A DNA stretch of 5,206 nt from Gammaproteobacteria bacterium (GTDB lineage: Bacteria > Pseudomonadota > Gammaproteobacteria > Steroidobacterales > JABDKV01): NCBI GenBank assembly GCA_029862285.1, contig JAOTXR010000187.1, positions 1-5,206 on the forward strand. Reading direction: 5' to 3'. Each line of letters starts with the position of its first letter. Positions within the stretch are counted from its first letter, which is position 1. The notes beneath the pieces were generated by a model. It had not been told where the DNA came from and searched no databases. It was given only the letters and a program-made list of their open reading frames with translations. Positions 1 to 5,206 of this stretch are shown here, piece after piece. The translations under genes were made by a program, and so were the position numbers.

Positions 1-315
1 GTTGTCGGTCTCGCTCGTATCCTCGTCCGAATTGAACAATTCGATACAGACCAGCGCTTCGTCACTACTCACCGAGCCACTGTCGTCGCTGTCGCACGCC
101 GCCTGCTCGAGTGCCAGCACCATGTCCCAGCCGTAAGAATTCCACGGGCTGCCGCCGCTGGGATCGCCGTGACAGAGCTGGCAACTGGAATCGTTGCCTG
201 ACGTGGAGACGGCGCCATAGCGTGTCAGCCAGTCGCCCAAAAATTGTGGAACCGCAAAGGCACTGGTCGTGGCAAGACACGCCAGTACAGTGAATATCGT
301 CATCCGAACACGCAT
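1..315 (-). CDS. Secreted CxxCH (c-type haem) protein with EF-hand-like loop, partial
   Basis: The first 105 codons of a leftward gene; its C-terminus lies beyond the left edge. Residues 1-21 form a classic Sec signal peptide: two arginines near the start, a hydrophobic core (roughly residues 7-17), and a likely cleavage after SAFA, leaving a mature protein starting VPQF. A CQLCH motif at residues 45-49 is a single c-type haem attachment site, so the protein is probably periplasmic and may bind one covalent haem. Residues 75-86 (DSDDSGSVSSDE) match the 12-residue EF-hand loop pattern, with acids at positions 1, 3 and 12, Gly at 6 and Val at 8; C74 and C90 flank it and could pair. A second acidic stretch follows at 95-105. 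The ATG at 315 was chosen because a strong Shine-Dalgarno precedes it; Met5 is a weaker alternative. No named family is recognised. The axial ligand and the C-terminal anchor or sorting signal, if any, cannot be seen. An electron-transfer or surface role is only inferred. Confidence 0.85.
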   Translation of the reverse strand, partial: MRVRMTIFTVLACLATTSAFAVPQFLGDWLTRYGAVSTSGNDSSCQLCHGDPSGGSPWNSYGWDMVLALEQAACDSDDSGSVSSDEALVCIELFNSDEDTSETDN

Positions 316-320
316 GATTT

Positions 321-327
321 CCCCCTC
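321..327 (-). promoter_or_regulatory. Ribosome binding site of the leftward CxxCH gene
   Basis: On the minus strand this reads GAGGGGG, five bases before the ATG at 315. It is the strongest Shine-Dalgarno in the window with that of cysK, and it decides the start in favour of the first Met rather than Met5. Confidence 0.75.
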
Positions 328-332
328 ATTTC

Positions 333-361
333 TTGTTCTCAGCGAGTCCGGGAACTATAGC
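333..361 (+). promoter_or_regulatory. Weak distal promoter candidate for cysK
   Basis: TTGTTC (333-338) and TATAGC (356-361) are separated by 17 bases on the plus strand. Both boxes are imperfect (3 of 6 and 4 of 6 consensus matches), as would suit an activated promoter, but that is inference. If used, it would give a cysK leader of almost 200 bases containing all three inverted repeats and the short Cys-Cys ORF. Its -10 overlaps the -10 candidate of the divergent leftward gene, so the two could compete. Confidence 0.2.
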
Positions 362-378
362 AGTCTCAGGCAGGTCAA
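354..378 (-). promoter_or_regulatory. Weak promoter candidate for the leftward CxxCH gene
   Basis: On the minus strand a TATAGT box (354-359) lies about 40 bases before the start codon, which would give a leader of about 30 bases containing the ribosome binding site. A TTGACC box lies upstream (373-378), but the spacer is only 13 bases, well short of the usual 16-18. The -10 box alone may be real; the pair should not be taken as a standard sigma-70 promoter. Confidence 0.25.
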
Positions 379-441
379 CGCTAAGCGCCTAAATCCCAAG
401 GAAACTTTTGGCCGCGAACCCAATGCCCGGCCGACTTGTCT

Positions 442-504
442 GCCGACCGGATGCCGGACGGCTGGCCCGGCCGGCCACACGGCCGGTTTCCCGCTAATGG
501 CGGG
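442..504. repeat. Cluster of three GC-rich inverted repeats upstream of cysK
   Basis: Three inverted repeats follow one another. (1) 442-462: arms GCCG and CGGC outside, CCGG and CCGG inside, one A-A mismatch in each arm and an ATG loop. (2) 471-486: a perfect 6-bp stem CCGGCC/GGCCGG with loop ACAC. (3) 490-504: a 5-bp stem CCCGC/GCGGG with loop TAATG. A 9-base direct repeat, GCCCGGCCG, also occurs at 425-433 and 465-473. None is followed by a T-run long enough for an intrinsic terminator, and no gene ends here. They could be structured leader RNA of cysK, operator DNA, or a copy of an extragenic palindromic (REP-like) repeat; the sequence alone does not choose between these. Confidence 0.55.
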
Positions 505-520
505 TAGTCTGTGTTGTGAC

Positions 521-526
521 TATATT
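521..526 (+). promoter_or_regulatory. Proximal -10-like box for cysK
   Basis: TATATT lies 38 bases before the cysK ATG and would place transcription start near 533, giving a leader of about 32 bases that includes the ribosome binding site. No convincing -35 hexamer lies 16-18 bases upstream; the sequence there is the GC-rich third inverted repeat. This would suit an activator-dependent promoter, but it conflicts with the leader-ORF idea, since transcription would start inside that ORF. Confidence 0.3.
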
Positions 527-551
527 CAGGCGATGATCACATCCCAGGCAC

Positions 552-557
552 AGGAGA
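552..557 (+). promoter_or_regulatory. Ribosome binding site of cysK
   Basis: AGGAGA, seven bases before the ATG at 565; it firmly supports that start. Confidence 0.8.
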
Positions 558-564
558 TCCGTCG

Positions 565-1518
565 ATGATCTATAACAACATACTAGAAACCATTGGCAAC
601 ACGCCGGTTGTGCGACTAAACCAGATCGCACCCGACAACGCCGAGATCTACGCCAAGATCGAGTCGTTCAATCCCATGGCGTCGGTCAAAGACCGGCTCG
701 CCTTCGCAATCGTCGATGATGCCGAGCGACGTGGCATCCTCGATCGCGGCCAGACGATTATCGAGGCGACATCGGGCAATACCGGTATAGCGCTGGCGAT
801 GGTGTGCGCGGCCAGGGGTTATCGTTTTGTCGCAACGATGGCCGAGAGTTTCTCGATAGAACGCCGCAAGATCATTCGTGCGTTGGGTGGCCGGGTTATC
901 CTGACGCCGGCGGCAGAACGCGGATCCGGTATGGTGCGCAAAGCTGAGGAGTTGGCAGAAAAGCATGGCTGGTTCCTGGCGCGGCAATTCGAAAATCCGG
1001 CCAATCCGGCTTTTCACCGGCAAACGACCGGTCCGGAGATCCTTCGCGACTTTGCGGGACGGCGACTGGATTACTGGGTGACTGGTTGGGGAACCGGCGG
1101 AACGCTGACCGGAGCCGGCGAAGTCATCAAAACTGCGCGCCCGGAAGTACAGATTGTTGCGACCGAACCTGCCGGTGCCTCATTGTTGGCAGGCAAAGAC
1201 TGGCAGCCGCACAAGATTCAGGGCTGGACCCCGGATTTTGTGCCAGACGTACTCAACCCCGAGGTGCACGATCAGCTTATTCCCGTCAGCGATGAAGCCG
1301 GCAAGGAATGGTCATGGCGACTCGCGCGGGAAGAGGGAATTTTCGTCGGTATTTCTGCCGGAGCCACCCTGGCTGCCGCGGTCGAAGTCGCCAAAACCGC
1401 AGACAAAGGTTCGGTGTTTCTGGTAATGCTGCCGGATACCGGCGAACGTTATCTGGGCGCCTACCTGTTCGAGGATATTCACGACGGTTCTGACGACGAG
1501 TGGCTCGCTAGTCTGTAG
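565..1518 (+). CDS. cysK: Cysteine synthase (O-acetylserine sulfhydrylase)
   Basis: A PLP enzyme of the last step of cysteine synthesis: O-acetylserine plus sulfide gives cysteine and acetate in the cytoplasm. The 317 residues match the family's usual length. Visible hallmarks in order: IGNTP near the N-terminus; the Schiff-base lysine K42 in ASVKDR (39-44); the substrate loop TSGNTG (69-74); an AESFSIERR segment (93-101) standing for the usual PESMSxERR; QFENPANP (141-148) and TTGPEI (154-159); the phosphate-binding loop GTGGTLTG (176-183); GISAGA (262-267); and PDTGERYL (290-297). Residues 219-227 read QGWTPDFVP where enteric CysK has the glycine-rich QGIGAGFIP, so this belongs to a different OASS subgroup and its substrate may deserve testing. 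There is no haem domain or regulatory CBS domain, so cystathionine beta-synthase is unlikely; CysM is less likely from the C-terminal motifs. It is the first gene of the rightward cluster, with tyrA 57 bases downstream. Confidence 0.93.
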   Translation: MIYNNILETIGNTPVVRLNQIAPDNAEIYAKIESFNPMASVKDRLAFAIVDDAERRGILDRGQTIIEATSGNTGIALAMVCAARGYRFVATMAESFSIERRKIIRALGGRVILTPAAERGSGMVRKAEELAEKHGWFLARQFENPANPAFHRQTTGPEILRDFAGRRLDYWVTGWGTGGTLTGAGEVIKTARPEVQIVATEPAGASLLAGKDWQPHKIQGWTPDFVPDVLNPEVHDQLIPVSDEAGKEWSWRLAREEGIFVGISAGATLAAAVEVAKTADKGSVFLVMLPDTGERYLGAYLFEDIHDGSDDEWLASL

Positions 1519-1542
1519 TCAGCGCATCGTGCACGACGCAGG

Positions 1543-1548
1543 TACAAT
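1543..1548 (+). promoter_or_regulatory. -10-like box before tyrA
   Basis: TACAAT, a five-of-six match to the sigma-70 -10 consensus, lies in the cysK-tyrA gap and would start transcription near 1555, about 20 bases before the TTG start. No good -35 hexamer lies 16-18 bases upstream, across the end of cysK. It is a candidate internal promoter letting tyrA be expressed apart from cysK. Confidence 0.35.
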
Positions 1549-1575
1549 CCCGGTCTTTGGCGACTGGTTGGTTTC

Positions 1576-2679
1576 TTGGAAGACAAAGATCTGGGTCTGC
1601 TGCGGCGACGCCTGAATGAGCTCGACCGGCAGCTGTTGCACCTGGCTGCCGAGCGGCACCGGCTGACCGATGAGATTGGCACCATAAAACGCGCCGCCGG
1701 GCAGCCAACCCGCGATTACGAGCGGGAGCGCGAAGTGATCGAGTTGGCACGCGCAGAGGCCTCCAGCCTTGGATTGCCTACCGATCTTGCTGAATCATTA
1801 ATGCGCCGCTTGATTCGGGCGTCACTGGTGCACCAGGAACAGGCCAGTGTCAGTGCGACCGAGCACGGTCGTGGCCGGCGTGCGCTGGTAATCGGCGGTG
1901 CCGGTAAAATGGGGCGCTGGTTTGTCGATTTTCTTGCGTCGCAAGGCTTCGATGTGGAGATTGCCGATCCGGCGGGCGGTCTCACCGGTCATAAGCATGT
2001 CGTCAACTGGCGTGACACCGATCTTGCTCACGACCTGATAGTTATTGCAACACCGTTGGCAACAACTTCGAAGATCCTGCACCAGCTGGCCGGGCACAAA
2101 CCGGCTGGTTTGCTGGTCGATATCGCATCATTGAAGACACCTATACGCAGCGGACTCGAAGCCGCCGCCAGTGCCGGATGCCGGGTTGTGTCTTTGCACC
2201 CGATGTTTGGCCCGGACACTGAATTACTCTCCGGGCGACACGTAGTATTTATCGACCTGGGCGCGCCGGATGCGGTCGCCGAAGCAAGGGCATTGTTTGA
2301 ACCGACAATGCTGGAGACGGCGCAAATGGACCTTGATGAGCATGACCGGCTGATTGCCTATGTGCTCGGGCTGTCTCACGCACTCAACATCGCCTTTTTC
2401 AATGCGCTGGTCGAGAGTGGCCAATCTGTGCCGCAACTGGCAGAAATTTCAAGCACCACCTTCGATGCGCAATTGGACGTAGCCAGCCGGGTTTCACAGG
2501 AAAGCCCCGAGGTGTACTACGAAATTCAGGCGCTAAACGAACATGGGCACGACGCACTGGATGCACTGGAAGCATCGTTGCGGCGTCTGCGTCAGGTCAT
2601 CGACGGACGAGATCAAACGGCATTTGCAAACATCATGCAGCGTGGCCGCGATTACCTGCGGGCAAAGCGTGCCGGATGA
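1576..2679 (+). CDS. tyrA: Bifunctional chorismate mutase / prephenate dehydrogenase (T-protein)
   Basis: Converts chorismate to prephenate, then oxidatively decarboxylates it to 4-hydroxyphenylpyruvate in tyrosine synthesis. The 367 residues are close to the 373 of E. coli TyrA. Residues 1-90 are an AroQ chorismate mutase domain: R10, R27, K38, D47, E51, S83 and Q87 align, each offset by one, with the active-site residues R11, R28, K39, D48, E52, S84 and Q88 of E. coli P-protein mutase, so the pocket appears complete. Residues 101-367 are the dehydrogenase: the Rossmann motif GGAGKMG (107-113), D131 at the end of the second strand (suggesting NAD+ rather than NADP+), catalytic H208 in HPMFGP (208-213), and H268 in GLSHALN. 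There is no ACT domain. The start is TTG at 1576: the frame has no ATG or GTG after the cysK stop, and Met76 would delete most of the mutase domain. No Shine-Dalgarno is visible, so initiation is probably weak or coupled to upstream translation. Confidence 0.93.
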   Translation: MEDKDLGLLRRRLNELDRQLLHLAAERHRLTDEIGTIKRAAGQPTRDYEREREVIELARAEASSLGLPTDLAESLMRRLIRASLVHQEQASVSATEHGRGRRALVIGGAGKMGRWFVDFLASQGFDVEIADPAGGLTGHKHVVNWRDTDLAHDLIVIATPLATTSKILHQLAGHKPAGLLVDIASLKTPIRSGLEAAASAGCRVVSLHPMFGPDTELLSGRHVVFIDLGAPDAVAEARALFEPTMLETAQMDLDEHDRLIAYVLGLSHALNIAFFNALVESGQSVPQLAEISSTTFDAQLDVASRVSQESPEVYYEIQALNEHGHDALDALEASLRRLRQVIDGRDQTAFANIMQRGRDYLRAKRAG

Positions 2680-2716
2680 CCTAAGCATCTTTCGATCTCA
2701 TTGAGACCCCCGGACT

Positions 2717-3472
2717 GTGATTAGCGATCCTGGTTTTTATCTTGCGGCAGTGCCCGCCGTTTTGTTATTTGGTATCGCCAAAGGTGGTTTCGGCGGCGGT
2801 CTGGGTGTTGCCGCAGTGCCGTTGATGGCTCTGGTCGTATCGCCGGTTCAGGCTGCCGGAATATTGCTGCCCTTGTTGTGTCTGATGGATTTGTTTGGCC
2901 TGTGGGTTTATCGGGAGAATCTCAACGTCAACATGCAGAAAACGCTGATTCCCGGCGCAATAGTCGGTATTGCTATCGGCACTATGTTGTTTGGCTATCT
3001 GAGTGCAGCAGCCATTCGCGTAATTCTTGGAATCATCGCGATTGTATTTACACTCAATCACTGGCTCGGCCTTAGCCCCTGGGTTGCGCATCACGTACGC
3101 AGGGCAGGGTGGTTCGCGGCGTCCGCCAGTGCGGCTCTGGCCGGCTTCACGAGTTTTATTGCGCACGCCGGTGGGCCCCCGATCAACATGTATCTGCTGA
3201 CCCAGGGCATGAACCGAACCATGTTTGTGGGAACGACAGTGCTGTTTTTCGCTGTCGTCAATTACGTCAAGCTCGTTCCCTATGGCTGGCTCGGGCAACT
3301 CGATGCGACCAATCTGTGGACGTCACTGGTACTGGCTCCGTTGGCACCGGCAGGAATTGCTGCCGGTGTCTGGCTGCATCGCAGAGTGTCCGACAGGTTA
3401 TTTTTCCGGATCGCTTACGCCATGTTGTTTATTGTCGGTGTCCGTCTGCTGTATGAGGGTTTGGGTAGCTGA
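2717..3472 (+). CDS. TauE/SafE-family (TSUP) inner-membrane permease
   Basis: A 251-residue, very hydrophobic protein with about eight predicted membrane segments (roughly 7-22, 29-45, 46-66, 76-94, 97-117, 131-150, 168-186, 200-220 and 228-246, some adjoining). It has the two half-repeat signatures of the TauE/SafE (former DUF81) family: KGGFGGGLGVAAVP at 22-35 and GFTSFIAHAGGPP at 143-155. Members export or import small anions such as sulfite, sulfoacetate and related organosulfur compounds, but many have unknown substrates, so none is assigned. The length is normal. The start is GTG at 2717; a TGA in the same frame at 2702-2704 rules out anything much earlier, and the next Met is inside the second membrane segment. 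The ribosome binding site is poor (GAG, 11 bases off). It begins 37 bases after tyrA with no visible promoter between, suggesting co-transcription. Its neighbour cysK makes a sulfur compound plausible but unproven. Confidence 0.88.
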   Translation: MISDPGFYLAAVPAVLLFGIAKGGFGGGLGVAAVPLMALVVSPVQAAGILLPLLCLMDLFGLWVYRENLNVNMQKTLIPGAIVGIAIGTMLFGYLSAAAIRVILGIIAIVFTLNHWLGLSPWVAHHVRRAGWFAASASAALAGFTSFIAHAGGPPINMYLLTQGMNRTMFVGTTVLFFAVVNYVKLVPYGWLGQLDATNLWTSLVLAPLAPAGIAAGVWLHRRVSDRLFFRIAYAMLFIVGVRLLYEGLGS

Positions 3473-3480
3473 ATAACGGC

Positions 3481-3486
3481 TACAAT
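3481..3486 (+). promoter_or_regulatory. -10-like box before the DUF2339 gene
   Basis: TACAAT, the same hexamer as before tyrA, lies in the 47-base gap after the permease gene and would start transcription near 3493, leaving a leader of about 27 bases. Directly over the predicted start is a small dyad, TGCAG GTG CTGCA (3486-3498), which could be an operator half-site pair or chance. The nearest -35-like box, TTGGGT (3461-3466), is only 14 bases away, too close. Confidence 0.35.
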
Positions 3487-3519
3487 GCAGGTGCTGCAGT
3501 ATCAATCGCGAAATTGAGA

Positions 3520-5206
3520 ATGAATAAGGCCTGGTATGTCATCGCGGGCGCTTTGGTCGGTCTCGTTGCAATAGGCAGCGGGCGACTCGCTTTTGGCGTG
3601 CTTGTCGGCATGGCGGTGGCAATTGTGATCGCGGAACTGCGCGGGTTGTCACGCCGCGTGGCGAAACTGGAACAAGAACCCGCGCGGTATCCGGTCGCGG
3701 CCACGCGGGAGGCCGACGTGCCGCATTCAGCGGATGATCAGCAGATAGTTGCTGCTATCGATGCGCCACAGAAGCCAATTGTGGCCAGCGAGGTAGTCGA
3801 GGCTTCTGACACTCAGCCGCGTGATGATGTGTCAACACCGCAGCCGGCGGATCGTCAACCAGAGCCGAACCCGGTAATGGAGACAATCAAGGGCTGGTTC
3901 ACCACGGGAAACGTGCCGGTCAAGGTAGGCGTGGTCGTGTCCTTTTTTGGCGTGGCATTCCTGCTGAAATACGCGGTGGATCACAAGCTGCTGATTGTGC
4001 CGATGTGGTTGCGGCTCGTATTCGCCGGTTTGTTTGGACTGGTGCTGCTCGCTGTTGGCTGGCGACTGCGCGAGCGCATGCGTATTTATGCGCTCAGCCT
4101 CCAGGGTGGCGGCGTCGGCATTATCTATCTCACGATCTTTGCGGCATTTCGCCTCTATGGGTTGCTGCCACCGGTACCGGCTTTCGTTTTGCTGGCCCTC
4201 ATTACTATTCCCGCGGCAACCCTTGCTGTCGTGCAGGATGCGCGGGCCATGGCGGTGCTCGCTGTTTCCGGCGGCTTTCTTGCGCCGATACTTACATCGA
4301 CCGGGGAGGGCAGCCATGTTGTTCTGTTTAGTTATTACCTGTTACTGAATCTGACAATCGTCGGCATCGCCTGGTTCAAGTCATGGCGCGAACTCAATCT
4401 CGTTGGCTTTCTGTTTACTTTCGTAATTGGTACGACCTGGGGCTACAAATACTATCGCCCGGAATATCTGGCCAGTACCGAGCCCTTTCTGGTCGCACAT
4501 TTCTTGCTTTACCAGATTGCAGCGATCCTGTTTGCGTTGCGCCAACCACCGAGTCTGCGCGGTGTGGTTGATGGAACGTTGATATTCGGCACGCCTGTCG
4601 TCGCATTCGCACTGCAGGCCGGGTTGTTGAGACACACCGAATACGGGTTGGCTTTTAGTGCTATTGGCCTGGCGGTGCTGTATGGGACGCTGGGTTTCTG
4701 GTTGCGTAGCCGCGGCACCGCCATGCATCTGCTGCGCGATTCGTATTTTGCGCTGGGCGTGGCTTTTGCAACGGTCGCAGTTCCGCTGGCCTTCGAAGCT
4801 AAATGGACTGCCAGCACCTGGGCATTGGAAGGTGCGGCGTTGGTATGGCTCGGTGTACGGCAGTCGGCGCCGTTGTCACGTTTGGCCGGTATCGCACTGA
4901 TATTGCTGGCCGGCGCCGCGTTTGTTATCGGCGGCTGGCACAACGATGCGGGTCTGCCGGTGCTCAATGGCAACGTGCTGGGTGGTAGCTCGCTTAGCGT
5001 TGCGGGTTTCTTTGCCGCGCGACAACTCGGGCGGATGGATCACAAACTCGCGCGGTTTGCTGCAATCGGTCTGTTTGTCTGGGGAACGGTCTGGTGGGTT
5101 GCCACCGGCCTGGCCGAGATCGACGACCGCTTGCGTCATGCAATGCAGTATCCGGCAATTGTCGCTTTTTTTGCCCTTAGCGGCGTGGTCTCGAGTTTTG
5201 TCGGCC
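3520..5206 (+). CDS. DUF2339-family multi-pass membrane protein, partial
   Basis: The first 562 codons of a large integral membrane protein that continues beyond the right edge; family members are often much longer. Residues 1-40 form two membrane segments, then a short helix with basic and acidic residues (41-53) and a Pro/Asp/Glu/Gln-rich, probably disordered linker (54-118). From about 131 membrane helices follow almost without interruption, about sixteen in the part seen. Recognisable DUF2339 blocks are VPVKVGVVVSFFGVAFLLKY (132-151), LQGGGVGIIYLTIFAAFRLY (194-213), SGGFLAPILTSTGEGSH (250-266) and WTASTWALEGAALVWLGVRQ (429-448). The function of the family is unknown; the block pattern suggests a transporter-like or scaffold membrane protein, but that is a guess. 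The ATG at 3520 has no good Shine-Dalgarno; TTG at 3514 is an alternative adding two residues. No stop or frameshift occurs in the visible part. It follows the permease gene by 47 bases and may have its own promoter. Confidence 0.88.
   Translation, partial: MNKAWYVIAGALVGLVAIGSGRLAFGVLVGMAVAIVIAELRGLSRRVAKLEQEPARYPVAATREADVPHSADDQQIVAAIDAPQKPIVASEVVEASDTQPRDDVSTPQPADRQPEPNPVMETIKGWFTTGNVPVKVGVVVSFFGVAFLLKYAVDHKLLIVPMWLRLVFAGLFGLVLLAVGWRLRERMRIYALSLQGGGVGIIYLTIFAAFRLYGLLPPVPAFVLLALITIPAATLAVVQDARAMAVLAVSGGFLAPILTSTGEGSHVVLFSYYLLLNLTIVGIAWFKSWRELNLVGFLFTFVIGTTWGYKYYRPEYLASTEPFLVAHFLLYQIAAILFALRQPPSLRGVVDGTLIFGTPVVAFALQAGLLRHTEYGLAFSAIGLAVLYGTLGFWLRSRGTAMHLLRDSYFALGVAFATVAVPLAFEAKWTASTWALEGAALVWLGVRQSAPLSRLAGIALILLAGAAFVIGGWHNDAGLPVLNGNVLGGSSLSVAGFFAARQLGRMDHKLARFAAIGLFVWGTVWWVATGLAEIDDRLRHAMQYPAIVAFFALSGVVSSFVG

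Larger units (their letters stand above)
497..568 (+). promoter_or_regulatory. Possible 23-residue leader ORF with Cys-Cys codons, overlapping cysK start
   Basis: An ORF opening at the ATG at 497 encodes 23 residues beginning MAGSLCCDYIQ and stops with TGA at 566-568, which overlaps the cysK start in an ATGA arrangement. Codons 6 and 7 are both TGT (512-517), so its translation would depend on cysteine-charged tRNA, immediately before a cysteine biosynthesis gene. Against it: no Shine-Dalgarno precedes the ATG, which sits in the loop and arm of the third inverted repeat, and the ORF is the tail of a longer open frame (269-568) that is otherwise not gene-like. An internal ATG at 533 would give an 11-residue version without the Cys codons. 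Confidence 0.2.

Noticed and set aside
269..568. A 99-codon plus-strand ORF across the divergent intergenic region
   Set aside because: It overlaps the well-supported start, signal peptide and ribosome binding site of the leftward gene on the opposite strand, has no ribosome binding site, and its composition is not protein-like. Only its last 23 codons are kept, as a possible leader ORF.
531..570. Direct repeat CGATGATC at 531-538 and 563-570, the second spanning the cysK start
   Set aside because: Eight bases repeated once at 32-base spacing is not distinguishable from chance; no regulator with this site is recognised.
616..1023. A 135-codon minus-strand ORF within cysK
   Set aside because: It lies fully antisense to conserved cysteine synthase motifs and resembles no protein family.
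1516..1578. Possible stop-codon read-through joining CysK to TyrA
   Set aside because: Both genes share a frame and no stop lies between the cysK TAG and the tyrA TTG, but a 57-base gap without a stop in one frame is expected often by chance, and no read-through signal is visible.
2694..2704. Dyad TCTCA-T-TGAGA between tyrA and the permease gene
   Set aside because: The central spacing of one base cannot form an RNA hairpin and no T-run follows, so it is not a terminator; as an operator it is too short to claim.
2765..3298. A 177-codon minus-strand ORF within the permease gene
   Set aside because: It is antisense to strong TauE/SafE motifs, and its polar, Gln- and His-rich translation is the usual mirror of hydrophobic membrane codons.
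3832..4317. A 161-codon minus-strand ORF within the DUF2339 gene
   Set aside because: Antisense shadow of a clear multi-pass membrane protein; no ribosome binding site or recognisable domain.

Overview
This looks like a moderately GC-rich chromosomal segment from a gammaproteobacterium, probably a free-living, environmental one. The strongest lineage clue is a bifunctional chorismate mutase-prephenate dehydrogenase (T-protein TyrA), a fusion typical of that class. DUF2339 and TauE/SafE membrane proteins and a secreted CxxCH protein with an EF-hand loop fit this, but no rRNA or other phylogenetic marker is present. I see no tRNA, rRNA, CRISPR array, insertion sequence, phage gene or integration site.

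Layout: positions 1-315 hold the N-terminal 105 codons of a leftward gene for an exported protein with one CxxCH haem-attachment motif followed by an EF-hand-like loop; it runs off the left edge. Positions 316-564 are a divergent intergenic region with a good ribosome binding site for the leftward gene, weak overlapping promoter candidates, three closely spaced GC-rich inverted repeats, and a short possible leader ORF with two adjacent Cys codons whose stop overlaps the cysK start. From 565 to the right edge everything reads rightward: cysK (O-acetylserine sulfhydrylase), tyrA (with a TTG start), a TauE/SafE-family permease (with a GTG start), and the first 562 codons of a large DUF2339 membrane protein that runs off the right edge.

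The four rightward genes are separated by gaps of 57, 37 and 47 bases with no recognisable terminator, so at least partial co-transcription is likely. TACAAT -10-like boxes before tyrA and before the DUF2339 gene suggest extra internal promoters. CysK makes cysteine from O-acetylserine and sulfide. TyrA takes chorismate to 4-hydroxyphenylpyruvate for tyrosine. The TauE-like permease may move a small anionic sulfur or carbon compound, which would give a loose sulfur link to cysK, but its substrate cannot be read from sequence. The DUF2339 protein has no assigned function.

Most of the window is ordinary housekeeping sequence. The part most worth a second look is the cysK leader at 442-568, where hairpins and a Cys-Cys mini-ORF could be a cysteine-responsive control element. 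That is a hypothesis, not a demonstrated system.
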